Positions 52,379 to 62,007 of a stretch of DNA of 64,000 nt are shown here, one piece after another. How positions within the stretch are numbered: the stretch's first letter is position 1; the number at the start of each line of letters is the position of its first letter. Made by a program: the position numbers and the translations under genes. The notes below the pieces were generated by a model that ran no database searches, was not told the DNA's origin, and was given only the letters and a program-made list of their open reading frames with translations. The stretch is from Candidatus Bruticola papionis (GTDB lineage: Bacteria; Vulcanimicrobiota; Xenobia; Xenobiales; Xenobiaceae). The stretch is taken from contig DHKB01000048.1 of assembly GCA_002407045.1 (NCBI GenBank), forward strand, positions 1 to 64,000, written 5' to 3'.

Positions 52379-54751
52379 ATGGTCAGCAAACAAAGGAAAG
52401 GTATAGTGCTGATAACGACTATGCTCACAGTCGTTTTGGTTATTATGCTCTTAAGTTCGGTTGTATATTCCAATCTTGGCAGTTTAAGGCTTACTACCAA
52501 TTTCTACGACAAAGAAACTGCCCTCATGGCTGCTCAGTCCGGCGCCCAATATGCTATCACCCGTCTACAAAACAATATTCTTTGGAAAGCTGATCCTACA
52601 ACTGCTTACAAGCTGAAGACCAACAATTTTGAAGTAAAAGAAGAAGACGGCAATGTTTGGGGCATCTTAACCAGCACCAATGGCAAAAAATCTGTTTTCC
52701 GCATTAAATTTAATTGCGAAGACGGAGACGGTGGCTTGGACGGCATGAGAAATAGCGACCAAAAGATTGAGTCTCCTTATATTTCCACCAACAATTTGAG
52801 CAATAGTGTTCCTTGTTTAGCTTACCCAGCCGATAAAAATGGTGTAGTTAGGGGTAAAAACGTCAACAACGGGACAAAGACAGTATTCAAGCCAGATACG
52901 GGTGTAAATGCTATTACAGTGCCCAAGGCTACTTGCAATTTAATAGTAGAAGGTTTCAGCGGCCCAGCTGTGCGCCAAGCCACTTTAGACAAACCTTTCA
53001 ACTCAACTTCTGGGTACGCCAGTCAAGTAGTCGAACTTTATATATCTATAGATCCTAACTCTTTAAAATCAGACGCTGTAGTTAGTGCTGCAGGCAATAT
53101 TACTGCCGATGTAAATCAATTTGCTTTGCGCACTTCCGAAGGCAGCGGCGCTCCCAATATGCGTTCTTTGGGCAATATCGACTTAAATATAAGTCAAGGT
53201 TTAGGTATAAGCAACGATACTACAGTTTATTATGGCGACTATTTCAATGTAAACGGCAGCCATAACGACCAAATAAAATCCCAGCAAAGCGATTCTGGTA
53301 AAAACTTCACAGCCATCACTTGGAATGACGTCCCCAAAGCTTCTGAAAATGATAATCCCATTACTCCAGGTACTTATGTTTGGGTTCGCAATGGCAGCCA
53401 GAACGAATTGCGCCACTATGCCAACAAAATCTACTACTACGGCACCACACTTCCAGATTCTGGCTATGAAGTCATGAATAAAGGTAATAACAAGTTTTCT
53501 GTTAACAACGAAAACTTGACTATCATGTTTGATAAAAATACTTATGTAGGCGGCGATATACTTATTCGTTCTGACATAAATGAGTATGGTACGCGCCCTA
53601 TCGTAGGTTTTGCCAATGAAAAGAAAGGCGACAACAAAACCACCATTTTGACCAGTACTGGCAATGTTATGATCTCCGGCGCTACTATTGGCAACGGTGC
53701 TATTACAGCTGCTGGCAATATAAATATACAAGGGCCCAGCATTTTGGAATCGGATCCCGGAGTAGGCGTCTCTATCTATGCCAAAGGCGACGTCAATTTG
53801 GAAACAATCTATAATACTACCGCCCATATGGAAGAAGTGCTGCCTACCGAAAATAAGGATACCCAAAAGCCTTACGATAACATAACCGTAGATCCCACTA
53901 CCGGCTTAGTTGAAGAAAAAGAGACTATAACCCAAGTCCCTACCGGAAGCGAACTTGAAGATGCCACTCTCAGTGCCGCCAACGAAACCAGCGTCAATCT
54001 CCGAAATTCTTGTGATTTGTGCCGGAATGCCCATAGGATTTATTGTTGCAGTGGTTCGGATAAAAGCCAATGGGGCTTTGTCAATACGCCAGAAGCCATT
54101 GAATATTTACGCAATGTTTATGTCAAAGGTTTTAATGATACTGATCATAATAACGACGCCTTAAAGTATTACAAGCAGGTAGACACCAATGTTACTTTGT
54201 GCGGTTGTTTGTTCCATGACGGCGAAGAAATTAGGCCTCGTCCCCAAGAGCACAAAGACAGTTGTGAGTATTATAAAGACGTAAAGAAAATCTATAAACA
54301 AGCTCAAAAAGACGCTAAAAACAAGAAGAACTCCACCGATGAAGACAACGATATGACTACTGTTAAAGATCCAGACCTTAGCGACAAATTAGTAGCTTCC
54401 GACCAACAAACTACCAACTACGAAAACTATAAAAGAGATCAACTTACTGAGCTGATAGGCCGCTATAATGGCATAAATTATTCAGACCAAGAAATTGCTG
54501 GTGTTATTTATGCTTGCGGTAATATCAATGTCAATATTGGCAAAGATAGTCGCTTAAATTTGACCGGTTCTATGGTAGCTTATGGTAAAGATCCGCAAAA
54601 AGATGGTGAAGCTACAAAATCCAATGGCAAAGGCAACATTTACTATAAAGCTAAAAGTGTAGAAATGACCTTCGATCCCAACTACATCAATAAACTCTTA
54701 GAGGTAGCTGCTCAGCGCAAAGTTAAAATCAAGATGTTTGCCAACTACTAG
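52379..54751 (+). CDS. Giant PilX/GspK-like prepilin, copy 4, Cys-rich
   Basis: A 790-residue paralogue, very similar to copy 3 in its first 100 residues and in the C-terminal block. Leader MVSKQRKG then IVLITTMLTVVLVIMLLSS; ETALMAAQSGAQYAITRLQNN follows. Shared blocks INIQGPSILESDPGVGVSIYAK and EIAGVIYACGNI / LNLTGSMVAYG are present. A Cys-rich middle (CDLC, YCC, LCGC and one later Cys) aligns with that of copy 3, but the Asp tracts are missing. The first part of the middle is rich in Thr and Glu. ATG with AGGAG 10 nt upstream. Its own terminator follows. Confidence 0.85.
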   Translation: MVSKQRKGIVLITTMLTVVLVIMLLSSVVYSNLGSLRLTTNFYDKETALMAAQSGAQYAITRLQNNILWKADPTTAYKLKTNNFEVKEEDGNVWGILTSTNGKKSVFRIKFNCEDGDGGLDGMRNSDQKIESPYISTNNLSNSVPCLAYPADKNGVVRGKNVNNGTKTVFKPDTGVNAITVPKATCNLIVEGFSGPAVRQATLDKPFNSTSGYASQVVELYISIDPNSLKSDAVVSAAGNITADVNQFALRTSEGSGAPNMRSLGNIDLNISQGLGISNDTTVYYGDYFNVNGSHNDQIKSQQSDSGKNFTAITWNDVPKASENDNPITPGTYVWVRNGSQNELRHYANKIYYYGTTLPDSGYEVMNKGNNKFSVNNENLTIMFDKNTYVGGDILIRSDINEYGTRPIVGFANEKKGDNKTTILTSTGNVMISGATIGNGAITAAGNINIQGPSILESDPGVGVSIYAKGDVNLETIYNTTAHMEEVLPTENKDTQKPYDNITVDPTTGLVEEKETITQVPTGSELEDATLSAANETSVNLRNSCDLCRNAHRIYCCSGSDKSQWGFVNTPEAIEYLRNVYVKGFNDTDHNNDALKYYKQVDTNVTLCGCLFHDGEEIRPRPQEHKDSCEYYKDVKKIYKQAQKDAKNKKNSTDEDNDMTTVKDPDLSDKLVASDQQTTNYENYKRDQLTELIGRYNGINYSDQEIAGVIYACGNINVNIGKDSRLNLTGSMVAYGKDPQKDGEATKSNGKGNIYYKAKSVEMTFDPNYINKLLEVAAQRKVKIKMFANY

Positions 54752-54773
54752 TTGCTTTGCTCACGGTATTGAA

Positions 54774-54820
54774 GTAAAAGGCCGTCACTTCCTAAAAAGG
54801 AATGGCGGCCTTTACTTTTT
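54774..54820 (+). terminator. Terminator after PilX-like copy 4
   Basis: AAAGGCCGTCA pairs with TGGCGGCCTTT (one wobble) with an inner TCCT/AGGA pairing, followed after three bases by TTTTT. Confidence 0.75.
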
Positions 54821-54846
54821 AGCCATAAATTTGCTTCAATATCGAT

Positions 54847-55686
54847 ATGTGCAATAGAATCCGCATTTTACAAGCTCAAATGAAAACAACTCCCCTACCC
54901 GACGAAGCTATTGCCGAAGTGCAAGAAATTTGTCACCAAGCTCAAAGCCAAAGAGTCAATCTTGTATCTTTACCAGAGATGTTTTGCTGTCCTTATAAAA
55001 CCGAAAGCTTCCCTCTTTATGCTGAACCGGAAGGAGGACAAATTTTTTCGGCTTGCGCTACCATAGCTAAAAAATACAAGTTATATTTGGCTGCCGGTTC
55101 TATGGCAGAACGAGACGGGCAAGGCCATATTTACAACACAGCTTATGTTTTTAATCCCCAAGGCGAGCTGGTTGCCAAACATAGAAAAATTCATCTTTTC
55201 GACATAGATATAAAAAATGGACAAACTTTCAAAGAATCTAATACTTTAAGTCCTGGACAAAATATAACCGTATTTCCAACTGAATTTGGCCCCATTGGCC
55301 TATGCATTTGTTACGATTTTCGTTTTCCTGAATTGGGTCGCTTGATGGCTTTGCAAGGAGCACAAATTGTATTAGTGCCAGCCGCTTTCAATTTAACTAC
55401 AGGCCCTTTACATTGGGAGCTCACCTTTAGAAGTCAAGCTGTCTTTAACCAATTTTTTGCTTTAGGTACAGCTCCAGCTCGAGACCTTTCAGCTTCATAC
55501 CACTCCTGGGGACACACTATTGCCGTAGACCCTTGGGGACAAATTTTAGCAGAATTAAATGAAAAAGAAGGTCAACAGATAGTCGACTTAGACTTAAATC
55601 GAGTAAAAGAAGTACGCCAGCAACTTCCCTTATTACAGCATAGGCGCACCGATCTCTACTCCCTGACGCTCAATAAGCTAAATTAA
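54847..55686 (+). CDS. Nitrilase-superfamily amidase (Nit2/omega-amidase-like)
   Basis: A 279-residue cytoplasmic carbon-nitrogen hydrolase. The Glu-Lys-Cys triad is visible: SLPEMFCC (Glu near 41), KHRKIHLFD (Lys near 111) and Cys155 in CICYDFRFPE. Length and the KHRKIHLFDIDI stretch match Nit2-type omega-amidases, which hydrolyse alpha-ketoglutaramate and alpha-ketosuccinamate and so repair products of glutamine transaminases; a role on deaminated glutathione is the other common assignment. No SD is evident before the ATG. It stands alone after the terminator of copy 4. Confidence 0.92.
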   Translation: MCNRIRILQAQMKTTPLPDEAIAEVQEICHQAQSQRVNLVSLPEMFCCPYKTESFPLYAEPEGGQIFSACATIAKKYKLYLAAGSMAERDGQGHIYNTAYVFNPQGELVAKHRKIHLFDIDIKNGQTFKESNTLSPGQNITVFPTEFGPIGLCICYDFRFPELGRLMALQGAQIVLVPAAFNLTTGPLHWELTFRSQAVFNQFFALGTAPARDLSASYHSWGHTIAVDPWGQILAELNEKEGQQIVDLDLNRVKEVRQQLPLLQHRRTDLYSLTLNKLN

Positions 55687-55904
55687 ATGCCTGCACTGAT
55701 TGCTAAATTATGGCGTATCCCTTATTTTGCATAGCTTACTAAGCCTCAGGCCTCTTTAAGACAGACTTGTGGGGCAGGTTTGCAGCTTGAGAAGTGCGAA
55801 TTTTTTTCACTTTCACGCGGAGTGTTGCAAAATAGGTTAAGCTAGCAAAAGAAACTATTAGATAGGACTCTGCAAAAGATCATATACGCAGAGAGGTGGC
55901 TCTA

Positions 55905-57506
55905 TTGTCCGAAGAAAAATCAACAAATGCGGCAACTTCCTCCGCCGACTTGGCTAAGCCGTCAGCGGAAACGGAAAGCGCAACAGCAAAAACCGAAGTA
56001 AAAAATTCTCAACAGCCCAAAGGTTTATATTGGCTCTTCGGTGCCGAAGCTTGGGAGCGTTTCAGCTATTATGGCATGCGCGCCATTTTGGTATTGTACT
56101 TGGTTAGTCAGTTGCAATATGACCGCAAAGACGCCTTAGCTCTCTATGGCATCTATACAGGTTTGGTTTACCTAACTCCCCTTATCGGAGGCTATCTTTC
56201 CGACCGCTTCTTGGGAGCTCGCAAAGCCGTAATTATCGGCGGTTGCACTATGGCCATAGGTGAGTTATTGCTCTCTCACCCTACATTTCTTTATCCTGCT
56301 CTCACCCTTTTAATTTTAGGTAACGGCTTCTTTAAACCGAATATTTCTAATATTGTTGGCGGTCTCTACGAAGAAAACGATCCTCGTCGAGACGGTGGTT
56401 TCACCATATTTTATATGGGCATCAATTTGGGTGCCTTCTTCTCACCACTCATTTGCGGAAGTTTAGGCCAAACGTTCGGCTGGTCTTGGGGCTTTATAGC
56501 CGCTGGTATCGGTATGATCATTGGCCAGATTATTTTCAACTTAGGCCAAAGCCGCTTTAACGGCGCTGGCATGCCTCCTGAATTCAAAGGTCCCATCGAA
56601 GACGCTCACCTTCACACCAAAGACTACTTTGAAGTGGTTTACTGGATTCTCGGCATTGTCGGCATTACGGCTGCTGCTTGCGCTCTCTGGTCTTTCACCA
56701 AAACAGAATCTTTCAGCCTCACCTCTTCTCCCTTGCCCGTAGCTGTTGGTATTGGCATTTTAGTGACTGTAGGAATTAGCTACCTCTTCACCCATAAGCA
56801 TGCTGACGACTCTAAAGAGCAAAAAGAAGACGAAAAAGATTCCAAGCTTACCATAGAAGAGATACACAGATTGTGCGTAATCGTCATTATCACCATGTTT
56901 GTGGCCTTCTTCTGGTTAGGATTCGAGCAAGCTGGCGGTACGCTTACTTTATTCGCTGAAGAACAAACTCAACGAGTAGTCAATTGCTTAGGCAAAGTCT
57001 TCACCATCCCCGCTTCTTGGTTCCAATCTATCAACCCCTTCATTATTTGCACCTTCGCCCCGCTCTTCTCTATGATGTGGTACAAGTGGGACAACTCTAA
57101 ATATGCAATTTCCATACCGGCCAAGATCGGTTTGGGTATGATCATTTTGGGTTTGGGCTTTATCGTAATGTTTATGGGCAGCAGCTTGGCTGCAGACGGC
57201 ACAAAAGTAAGCCCCATGTGGCTGGTCAGTGTTTACTTCTTGCACACCATGGGTGAACTTTGCCTCTCTCCAGTGGGCTTATCTATGGTTTCTAAGCTGT
57301 CTCCTCATCGTTTAATGTCCATTATGATGGGCTTCTGGTTCCTCTCTTCAGCTGCCGCCAACTACTTCGCCGGCATTTTAGAAGCAACCTTACATGCCTA
57401 TCAAATTAACATGTGGTTCTTCCTGATTTGCTCTTCTATCGGCTCCGGTATTTTGGTGCTGATGTTGACTCCTCTGTTGAAGAAATGGATGCATGGTAAA
57501 GTTTAG
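55905..57506 (+). CDS. POT/PTR2 family proton-coupled di- and tripeptide transporter
   Basis: A 533-residue major-facilitator-type protein with about 14 helices. The hallmark EAWERFSYYGMRA (ExxER motif for proton coupling) and the second PTR signature FTIFYMGINLGAFFSPLICG are present. After about 40 polar N-terminal residues the first helix begins. Family members import di- and tripeptides with protons. It complements the secreted M2 and subtilase-type proteases encoded elsewhere in the window. TTG at 55905 is preferred since GAGGTG lies 6 nt before it; the GTG within that box, at 55896, is an alternative. Ends at a bidirectional terminator. Confidence 0.94.
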   Translation: MSEEKSTNAATSSADLAKPSAETESATAKTEVKNSQQPKGLYWLFGAEAWERFSYYGMRAILVLYLVSQLQYDRKDALALYGIYTGLVYLTPLIGGYLSDRFLGARKAVIIGGCTMAIGELLLSHPTFLYPALTLLILGNGFFKPNISNIVGGLYEENDPRRDGGFTIFYMGINLGAFFSPLICGSLGQTFGWSWGFIAAGIGMIIGQIIFNLGQSRFNGAGMPPEFKGPIEDAHLHTKDYFEVVYWILGIVGITAAACALWSFTKTESFSLTSSPLPVAVGIGILVTVGISYLFTHKHADDSKEQKEDEKDSKLTIEEIHRLCVIVIITMFVAFFWLGFEQAGGTLTLFAEEQTQRVVNCLGKVFTIPASWFQSINPFIICTFAPLFSMMWYKWDNSKYAISIPAKIGLGMIILGLGFIVMFMGSSLAADGTKVSPMWLVSVYFLHTMGELCLSPVGLSMVSKLSPHRLMSIMMGFWFLSSAAANYFAGILEATLHAYQINMWFFLICSSIGSGILVLMLTPLLKKWMHGKV

Positions 57507-57523
57507 TCAAACTATAAGCTACT

Positions 57524-57561
57524 AAAAAAATGGACTTTCAATTGTGAAAGTCCATTTTTTT
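57524..57561. terminator. Bidirectional terminator between POT and MFS genes
   Basis: A 17-bp perfect stem (57524-57540 with 57545-57561) with a 4-nt loop, flanked by A7 and T7 runs, serves both convergent genes. Confidence 0.92.
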
Positions 57562-57566
57562 ATCTA

Positions 57567-58760
57567 TTAAGCGGCCACATTTACTTTAGCTAAATCGCTA
57601 TTCTCAATGCGTCCAGCCAACCAAGCAAAAAAGGTAGAAATCACCGCAGCCATTATAAAAACTGCTGAAACAGAATGAGCAATATTACCTAAGCCAACCA
57701 AAGGCGAAACTAAACCTCCAACAATAAAACCTAAAGCTCCAAAGACTGCCGAACCAGCACCAGCTTGGTCACGAACCTCATTCATAGCTAAAGCGGTAGC
57801 AGCCGTAAAGGTCATGCCCATAGCAAAACAGAGAGCTGTTACAATTATTTCATATACAATTAAAGAAGAGCCCCAATTTAAAGCTAAAGCAGCAGCTACA
57901 GCACCAAGCAGCATGCCAACGCAACTATAAGAGATACATTTTTCCTGTTTTTCAAATTTGGCCGATACAGCGGCTCCCACAGCAATAGCAATAGAGTTAA
58001 TAGCAAAATATAAGCTAAAAACAAAAGCGCTTTTGTGGTGCAAATTTTGAATTAAAAATGGTGAGGAAGCAATATTACCAAAAAGTATGCCTTGGGCAGC
58101 GGCCATTTGCAAAACATAACTTATAAAACGTTTTTTTCTGATAACTGCCCCAAACATCTTCAAAATAGACGCCCATTCTTCCTGAGAGCGCCTACTTTCT
58201 TCGAGAGTTTCTTTATAGCATAAGCACATAAAACCTATAATTAAACCAAGTGCTAATAAAATAGTAAAAATACCACGCCAACCGATATAGTCACAAAAAA
58301 CTCCACCTATAATAGGAGCAGCAACAGGAGCTATACCATTGATAGCTCCCACAATAGCCAAAGCCTTGGCCAACTCACAACCGGAGAATTTATCAGCAGC
58401 AATAGAGCGAGCAATAACAATGCCACCAGCACCAGCAACACCTTGTAAAAAGCGCATTCCCAAAAAGAATTCAATATTGGGGGAAAAGATACAAGCCAAC
58501 GTTGAAGCAACAAATATGGCCATGGAAATAAGTAAAGGGTGACGGCGGCCAATTTTATCGCTTAAAGGGCCAAAGCCAAGTTGCCCAAGAGCTAGACCCA
58601 ACATAGAGAAAGTCAATCCCAGCTGAACTTGGGACATGCTAGTGGAAAAATATTCAGTCATAGAGGGCAAAGTGGGCAAGTACATATCGGTAACAAAAGG
58701 CCCAAAGGCAGTCAAGACGCCCATAAATAAAAGCAAAAAGGCTCTGGAATTATCTTTCAT
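57567..58760 (-). CDS. MFS drug-resistance exporter, Bcr/CflA type
   Basis: A 398-residue protein with 12 hydrophobic helices. The N-terminal GVLTAFGPFVTDMYLPTLPSM is the mark of the Bcr/CflA (DHA1) subfamily; GPLSDKIGRRHPLL is the loop 2-3 motif of the major facilitator family, and GAGGIVIARSIAADKF is the helix 4-5 region. Family members export bicyclomycin, chloramphenicol or similar compounds with protons; substrate cannot be predicted. ATG at 58760 has GAGG 6 nt upstream; a TTG 14 codons earlier is rejected. The gene stands alone. Confidence 0.93.
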   Translation of the reverse strand: MKDNSRAFLLLFMGVLTAFGPFVTDMYLPTLPSMTEYFSTSMSQVQLGLTFSMLGLALGQLGFGPLSDKIGRRHPLLISMAIFVASTLACIFSPNIEFFLGMRFLQGVAGAGGIVIARSIAADKFSGCELAKALAIVGAINGIAPVAAPIIGGVFCDYIGWRGIFTILLALGLIIGFMCLCYKETLEESRRSQEEWASILKMFGAVIRKKRFISYVLQMAAAQGILFGNIASSPFLIQNLHHKSAFVFSLYFAINSIAIAVGAAVSAKFEKQEKCISYSCVGMLLGAVAAALALNWGSSLIVYEIIVTALCFAMGMTFTAATALAMNEVRDQAGAGSAVFGALGFIVGGLVSPLVGLGNIAHSVSAVFIMAAVISTFFAWLAGRIENSDLAKVNVAA

Positions 58761-58922
58761 GAAAAACCTCAAATACACAAAAAAAGCAAAACCACAAGGC
58801 AAAAACCAGCTTGATCTTACGCCTAATAATTTTGCTACACATCTGAAAAAAATTGTATAAAAAACTAAACGAACCCCATATTACCCTAATTTAAGTTTAA
58901 TTCCTCCTCTACTCAAGTTAAA

Positions 58923-58977
58923 AAAAACTTCTAAAAAAAACAAGTAGCGGACAGCTACTAAAGAGCTGCCCGCCACT
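58923..58977 (-). terminator. Terminator of htpG
   Basis: A 14-bp stem (58943-58956 with 58964-58977) has two pairs that become G-U on the minus-strand RNA, followed there by a T run (A run at 58933-58940). Confidence 0.8.
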
Positions 58978-59018
58978 CATATATTAGATTAAATTAAGCA
59001 AAACAAAATCTTTTAACT

Positions 59019-60950
59019 CTAGTGTAAAGCTTTGCTAATCACCTTGCTTAAAGAAGCAGAGAAACTAGCCGGATCGGTAAGCTCGCCACCTTCAGCCAAA
59101 ATAGCCTGATCATAAATCAAATTCACGACAGATTTAAGATCTTCGCTATCGCCATCCTTACTATAAAGCTCATGCAAACGTTTAATAATAGGATGTTCGG
59201 GGTTAATTTCCAAGACGCGTTTTACAGCAGGGAAATTCTGTCCCATAGCCTTCATAATCTTTTCCATTGAAGGTGTAGGATCATTTTCATCAGAGACAAG
59301 GCAAGCAGGCGAATCGGTGAGTCGGTTAGATACACGTACTTCTTTGACTTTGTTCTCTAAATCGCTGCCCATCCAAGCAGTCATAGTAGCCAAGTCTTTG
59401 CGCTGCGTTTCTAATTTTTCTTCAGCAGCTTTCTTCTCAGCTTCATCGCCTAATTCGAGAGCCCCACGCAGCACAGACTTAAACTTCTTGCCTTGGTATT
59501 CACTGACCATTTCCACCCAAACAGAGTCGATAGGATCACTTAAAATTAAGACCTCAATGCCCTTGGCCTTAAAAACTTCCATTTGCGGAGCTTTGGCTAA
59601 ACGTTCGCGATTTTCGCCAGTAATATAATAAATATTCTCCTGGCCCTCTTTCATGCGAGAGATATAATCTTTAAGAGTGGTCAATTCAGCAGAATTGGTA
59701 GAATCGGCCAACATAACATCTAAAATTCTCTCGCGGTTGGAAGCATCGTTATACAGCCCCTCTTTGAGCACTTTACCAAACTCTTTCCAGAATTTGCGAT
59801 ACTCTTCGGGTTTTTCTTCTAACATGTTCTTGAGTACGCTCAAGACCTTGCGAACAATGCTCTTGTTAATGGCCTTAATCTGACGATCTTTTTGCAAAAT
59901 TTCTCGCGAGACATTAAGGGAAAGATCGCTAGAATCAACCACACCACGCAAGAAGCGCAGATAAGGAGGCAAAAGCTCTTCGCAATCGTCCATAATAAAG
60001 ACGCGCTTTACGTAAAGCTGGACGCCTCTCTTGCTCTCTGGCATGTACAAGTCGAAAGGAGCTTTGGCCGGAATGAAAAGCAAAGCCTGGAATTCAAATG
60101 TACCCTCACCCTTCATGGTGATGACTTTTAAAGGATCTTGCCAATCGTGAGCTATACGACGATAAAAGTCGTTATATTCCTTAGGTTCGACTTCGCTTTC
60201 AGGACGAGCCCAAAGAGCCTTCATAGAATTGAGAGTTTCTAACTCCTGCTTTTCAATGGTCTTAGGCTCTTCGCCCTCTTTCTCGGCAGGAACGGTTTCC
60301 CGTTTGGTAACCATCATCTCAATGGGATACGAAATAAAATCGGAATAGCGCTTTACCAAATCGCGGATAACCCACTCTTGAGTATAGTCAGCTAATTCAT
60401 TTTCTTCGTCGGCATCTTTCAAGTACAAAGTAATGGAAGTACCCTGGGGAAGTGGACCAGCCTCTTCAATGGTATAAGATCCATCTCCAGCAGATTCCCA
60501 GCGATAACCTTCTTTATCTCCAAGCTTGCGAGTTTCGATAACAGCCTTCTTGGCGACCATAAATACAGAGTAAAAACCTACACCAAATTGTCCAATCAGT
60601 TCGGCAGCTTCCGATTTATTCTCGGTAGCTTTTTGCAAGAACTCGGCAGTTCCAGAACGAGCGATAGTGCCGATTAAGCCCTTAAGATCTTCGGCATTCA
60701 TACCGATACCGTTATCAATAACTTTCAAAGTGCGCTTTTCGGTATCACGCTCAATAGTAATGTGCAAATTGGAAAGATCTGCTTCCAACTCTGAATTTTT
60801 CAACGCTTCCAAGCGCAATTTATCTAAAGCGTCAGAAGCATTGGAGAGCAATTCACGTAAAAAGATTTCTTTATTGGAATAAATTGAATTGATAACTAAG
60901 TTTAAAAGTTGACGAGCCTGAGCTTGAAATTCGTATGTTTGCGCGGCCAT
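59019..60950 (-). CDS. htpG: Molecular chaperone HtpG (Hsp90)
   Basis: A 643-residue ATP-dependent cytosolic chaperone. The N-terminal ATPase domain shows EFQAQARQLLNLVINSIYSN, ELLSNASDALDKLR, DNGIGM and GQFGVGFYSVFMV, all in place. The middle domain has GVQLYVKRVFIMDD and LNVSREILQ; the C-terminal domain ends without the eukaryotic MEEVD. Length is normal. ATG at 60950 is chosen by homology (MAAQTYEFQAQ); a TTG 11 codons upstream is rejected. A perfect -10 hexamer lies on the minus strand at 61066-61071. No CIRCE element was found upstream. Confidence 0.97.
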   Translation of the reverse strand: MAAQTYEFQAQARQLLNLVINSIYSNKEIFLRELLSNASDALDKLRLEALKNSELEADLSNLHITIERDTEKRTLKVIDNGIGMNAEDLKGLIGTIARSGTAEFLQKATENKSEAAELIGQFGVGFYSVFMVAKKAVIETRKLGDKEGYRWESAGDGSYTIEEAGPLPQGTSITLYLKDADEENELADYTQEWVIRDLVKRYSDFISYPIEMMVTKRETVPAEKEGEEPKTIEKQELETLNSMKALWARPESEVEPKEYNDFYRRIAHDWQDPLKVITMKGEGTFEFQALLFIPAKAPFDLYMPESKRGVQLYVKRVFIMDDCEELLPPYLRFLRGVVDSSDLSLNVSREILQKDRQIKAINKSIVRKVLSVLKNMLEEKPEEYRKFWKEFGKVLKEGLYNDASNRERILDVMLADSTNSAELTTLKDYISRMKEGQENIYYITGENRERLAKAPQMEVFKAKGIEVLILSDPIDSVWVEMVSEYQGKKFKSVLRGALELGDEAEKKAAEEKLETQRKDLATMTAWMGSDLENKVKEVRVSNRLTDSPACLVSDENDPTPSMEKIMKAMGQNFPAVKRVLEINPEHPIIKRLHELYSKDGDSEDLKSVVNLIYDQAILAEGGELTDPASFSASLSKVISKALH

Positions 60951-61065
60951 AACTAGAACCCCACTAAATAAAATTCTCAACAAATGGCACTTCAGGTAAC
61001 AAATCCTTGTCGTACAACCTTAAGTACCTCTCCCCCCACAACGGAGATGAAATCCACCGCCTCTT

Positions 61066-61071
61066 ATTATA
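61066..61071 (-). promoter_or_regulatory. Candidate -10 element of htpG
   Basis: On the minus strand this reads TATAAT, about 115 nt before the htpG ATG. The -35 region is not close to TTGACA, so either an activator or another sigma factor may help. Confidence 0.35.
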
Positions 61072-61140
61072 GCTGCTCTTTATTTTATTAACGTTAGAAT
61101 TTATACCATTGGTTTATATTTTTTTGTTTCTCCCCCCAAA

Positions 61141-61187
61141 AAGAGAAAAAAAATAGACGTTTCCGACTATATAGCCGAAAATGTCTA
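61141..61187 (-). terminator. Terminator of the small secreted protein gene
   Basis: A long imperfect hairpin (61154-61187, with outer TAGAC/GTCTA and an inner CTATATAG) followed on the minus strand by a T run (A-rich 61141-61153). Confidence 0.8.
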
Positions 61188-61268
61188 CTCATAATAACAT
61201 GTGCGCTCAAAATACCTTTCTCGCTCTAAGCAAGAAAGAAATACGAGAGCGCACTGCTCAGCTGAGAA

Positions 61269-61802
61269 TTACTTCTCTACGATAGGCTTGGCAACCACGG
61301 GGTTGACCGGATCCCAAACGATGAACTTAACATCTAAGTTCTGTACGCCCTTAGACTCAATGCGGACGCGCACTTTGTCATATTTACGCTCGCAGGGGAA
61401 GCTGTAATTGTCACTCAATCTGGCATTCTTGCGAGTAGCCAAAAGAGTACCATCGGGAGCATAGAAATATACATCTAAATTCTCGATGGAATTGTAGGTG
61501 CGGCCAGTGCCCAGCAAAGTTTCACCAGGAGCAGCGGGTTCCTTATGAACCAAAGCTTTAGGAGCTTCGATTCTCCAAGAAGTACCGTTTACTACATCAA
61601 ATTCGACGTAGCTGTTTTCATAGAAGAAGAAACTGGTATTGTAAGAGGGATACTCATAAATACTATAAGTGTAAGGACCGAACTCAGTTACTAAGTTCAC
61701 GGTCTTCATGCTCTCATCCGCCATAGCCGGCGCAGCACCTACCGCTAGGCAGCCCAGCGACAAAGTGGCCAGCAGGAAGAGTGTGGCTGTGAATTTACGC
61801 AT
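61269..61802 (-). CDS. Secreted protein of unknown function
   Basis: A 177-residue protein with a Sec signal peptide (TATLFLLATLSLGCLAVGAAPAMA, cleavage likely after the last Ala). The mature part of about 145 residues is predicted beta-rich with many aromatic residues (YTYSIYEYPSYNTSFFFYE), suggesting a small beta-sandwich or binding domain. No catalytic residues stand out and no family is recognised. GGAG lies 8 nt before the ATG. It is monocistronic with its own terminator, a long upstream leader, and a clean gene boundary on both sides, so it is probably well expressed. Confidence 0.8.
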   Translation of the reverse strand: MRKFTATLFLLATLSLGCLAVGAAPAMADESMKTVNLVTEFGPYTYSIYEYPSYNTSFFFYENSYVEFDVVNGTSWRIEAPKALVHKEPAAPGETLLGTGRTYNSIENLDVYFYAPDGTLLATRKNARLSDNYSFPCERKYDKVRVRIESKGVQNLDVKFIVWDPVNPVVAKPIVEK

Positions 61803-62007
61803 TTAGCCTACTCCACTCGCTTTCTCGGCCCTCAAGGGCCATCTCAATGTTGACGGGACCATTTTTGACAGCCCCAAAAACGAAACTGCCGAACACAATT
61901 CCTTACGTTTCGTGAAGGACAGCCCGCCCTAAGCAGTTCAGTTTTGTAACGAACTTTCGTGATCGGTTCTACAGTTCCAATTGTTCTCCTTCCGCTCAAA
62001 AAGCCTT
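61803..62007. other. Intergenic leader between small secreted protein and ABC-like gene
   Basis: About 205 bp. GGCCCTCAAGGGCC at 61827-61840 forms a tight hairpin in the leader of the secreted protein gene. No promoter was recognised. Confidence 0.3.

Noticed and set aside
53201..53866. 221-codon minus-strand frame in prepilin copy 4
   Set aside because: Antisense to the repeated beta-rich region; Ile/Val-rich content follows from codon bias of the real gene.
60951..61140. CIRCE heat-shock operator upstream of htpG
   Set aside because: No TTAGCACTC-N9-GAGTGCTAA or close variant found.
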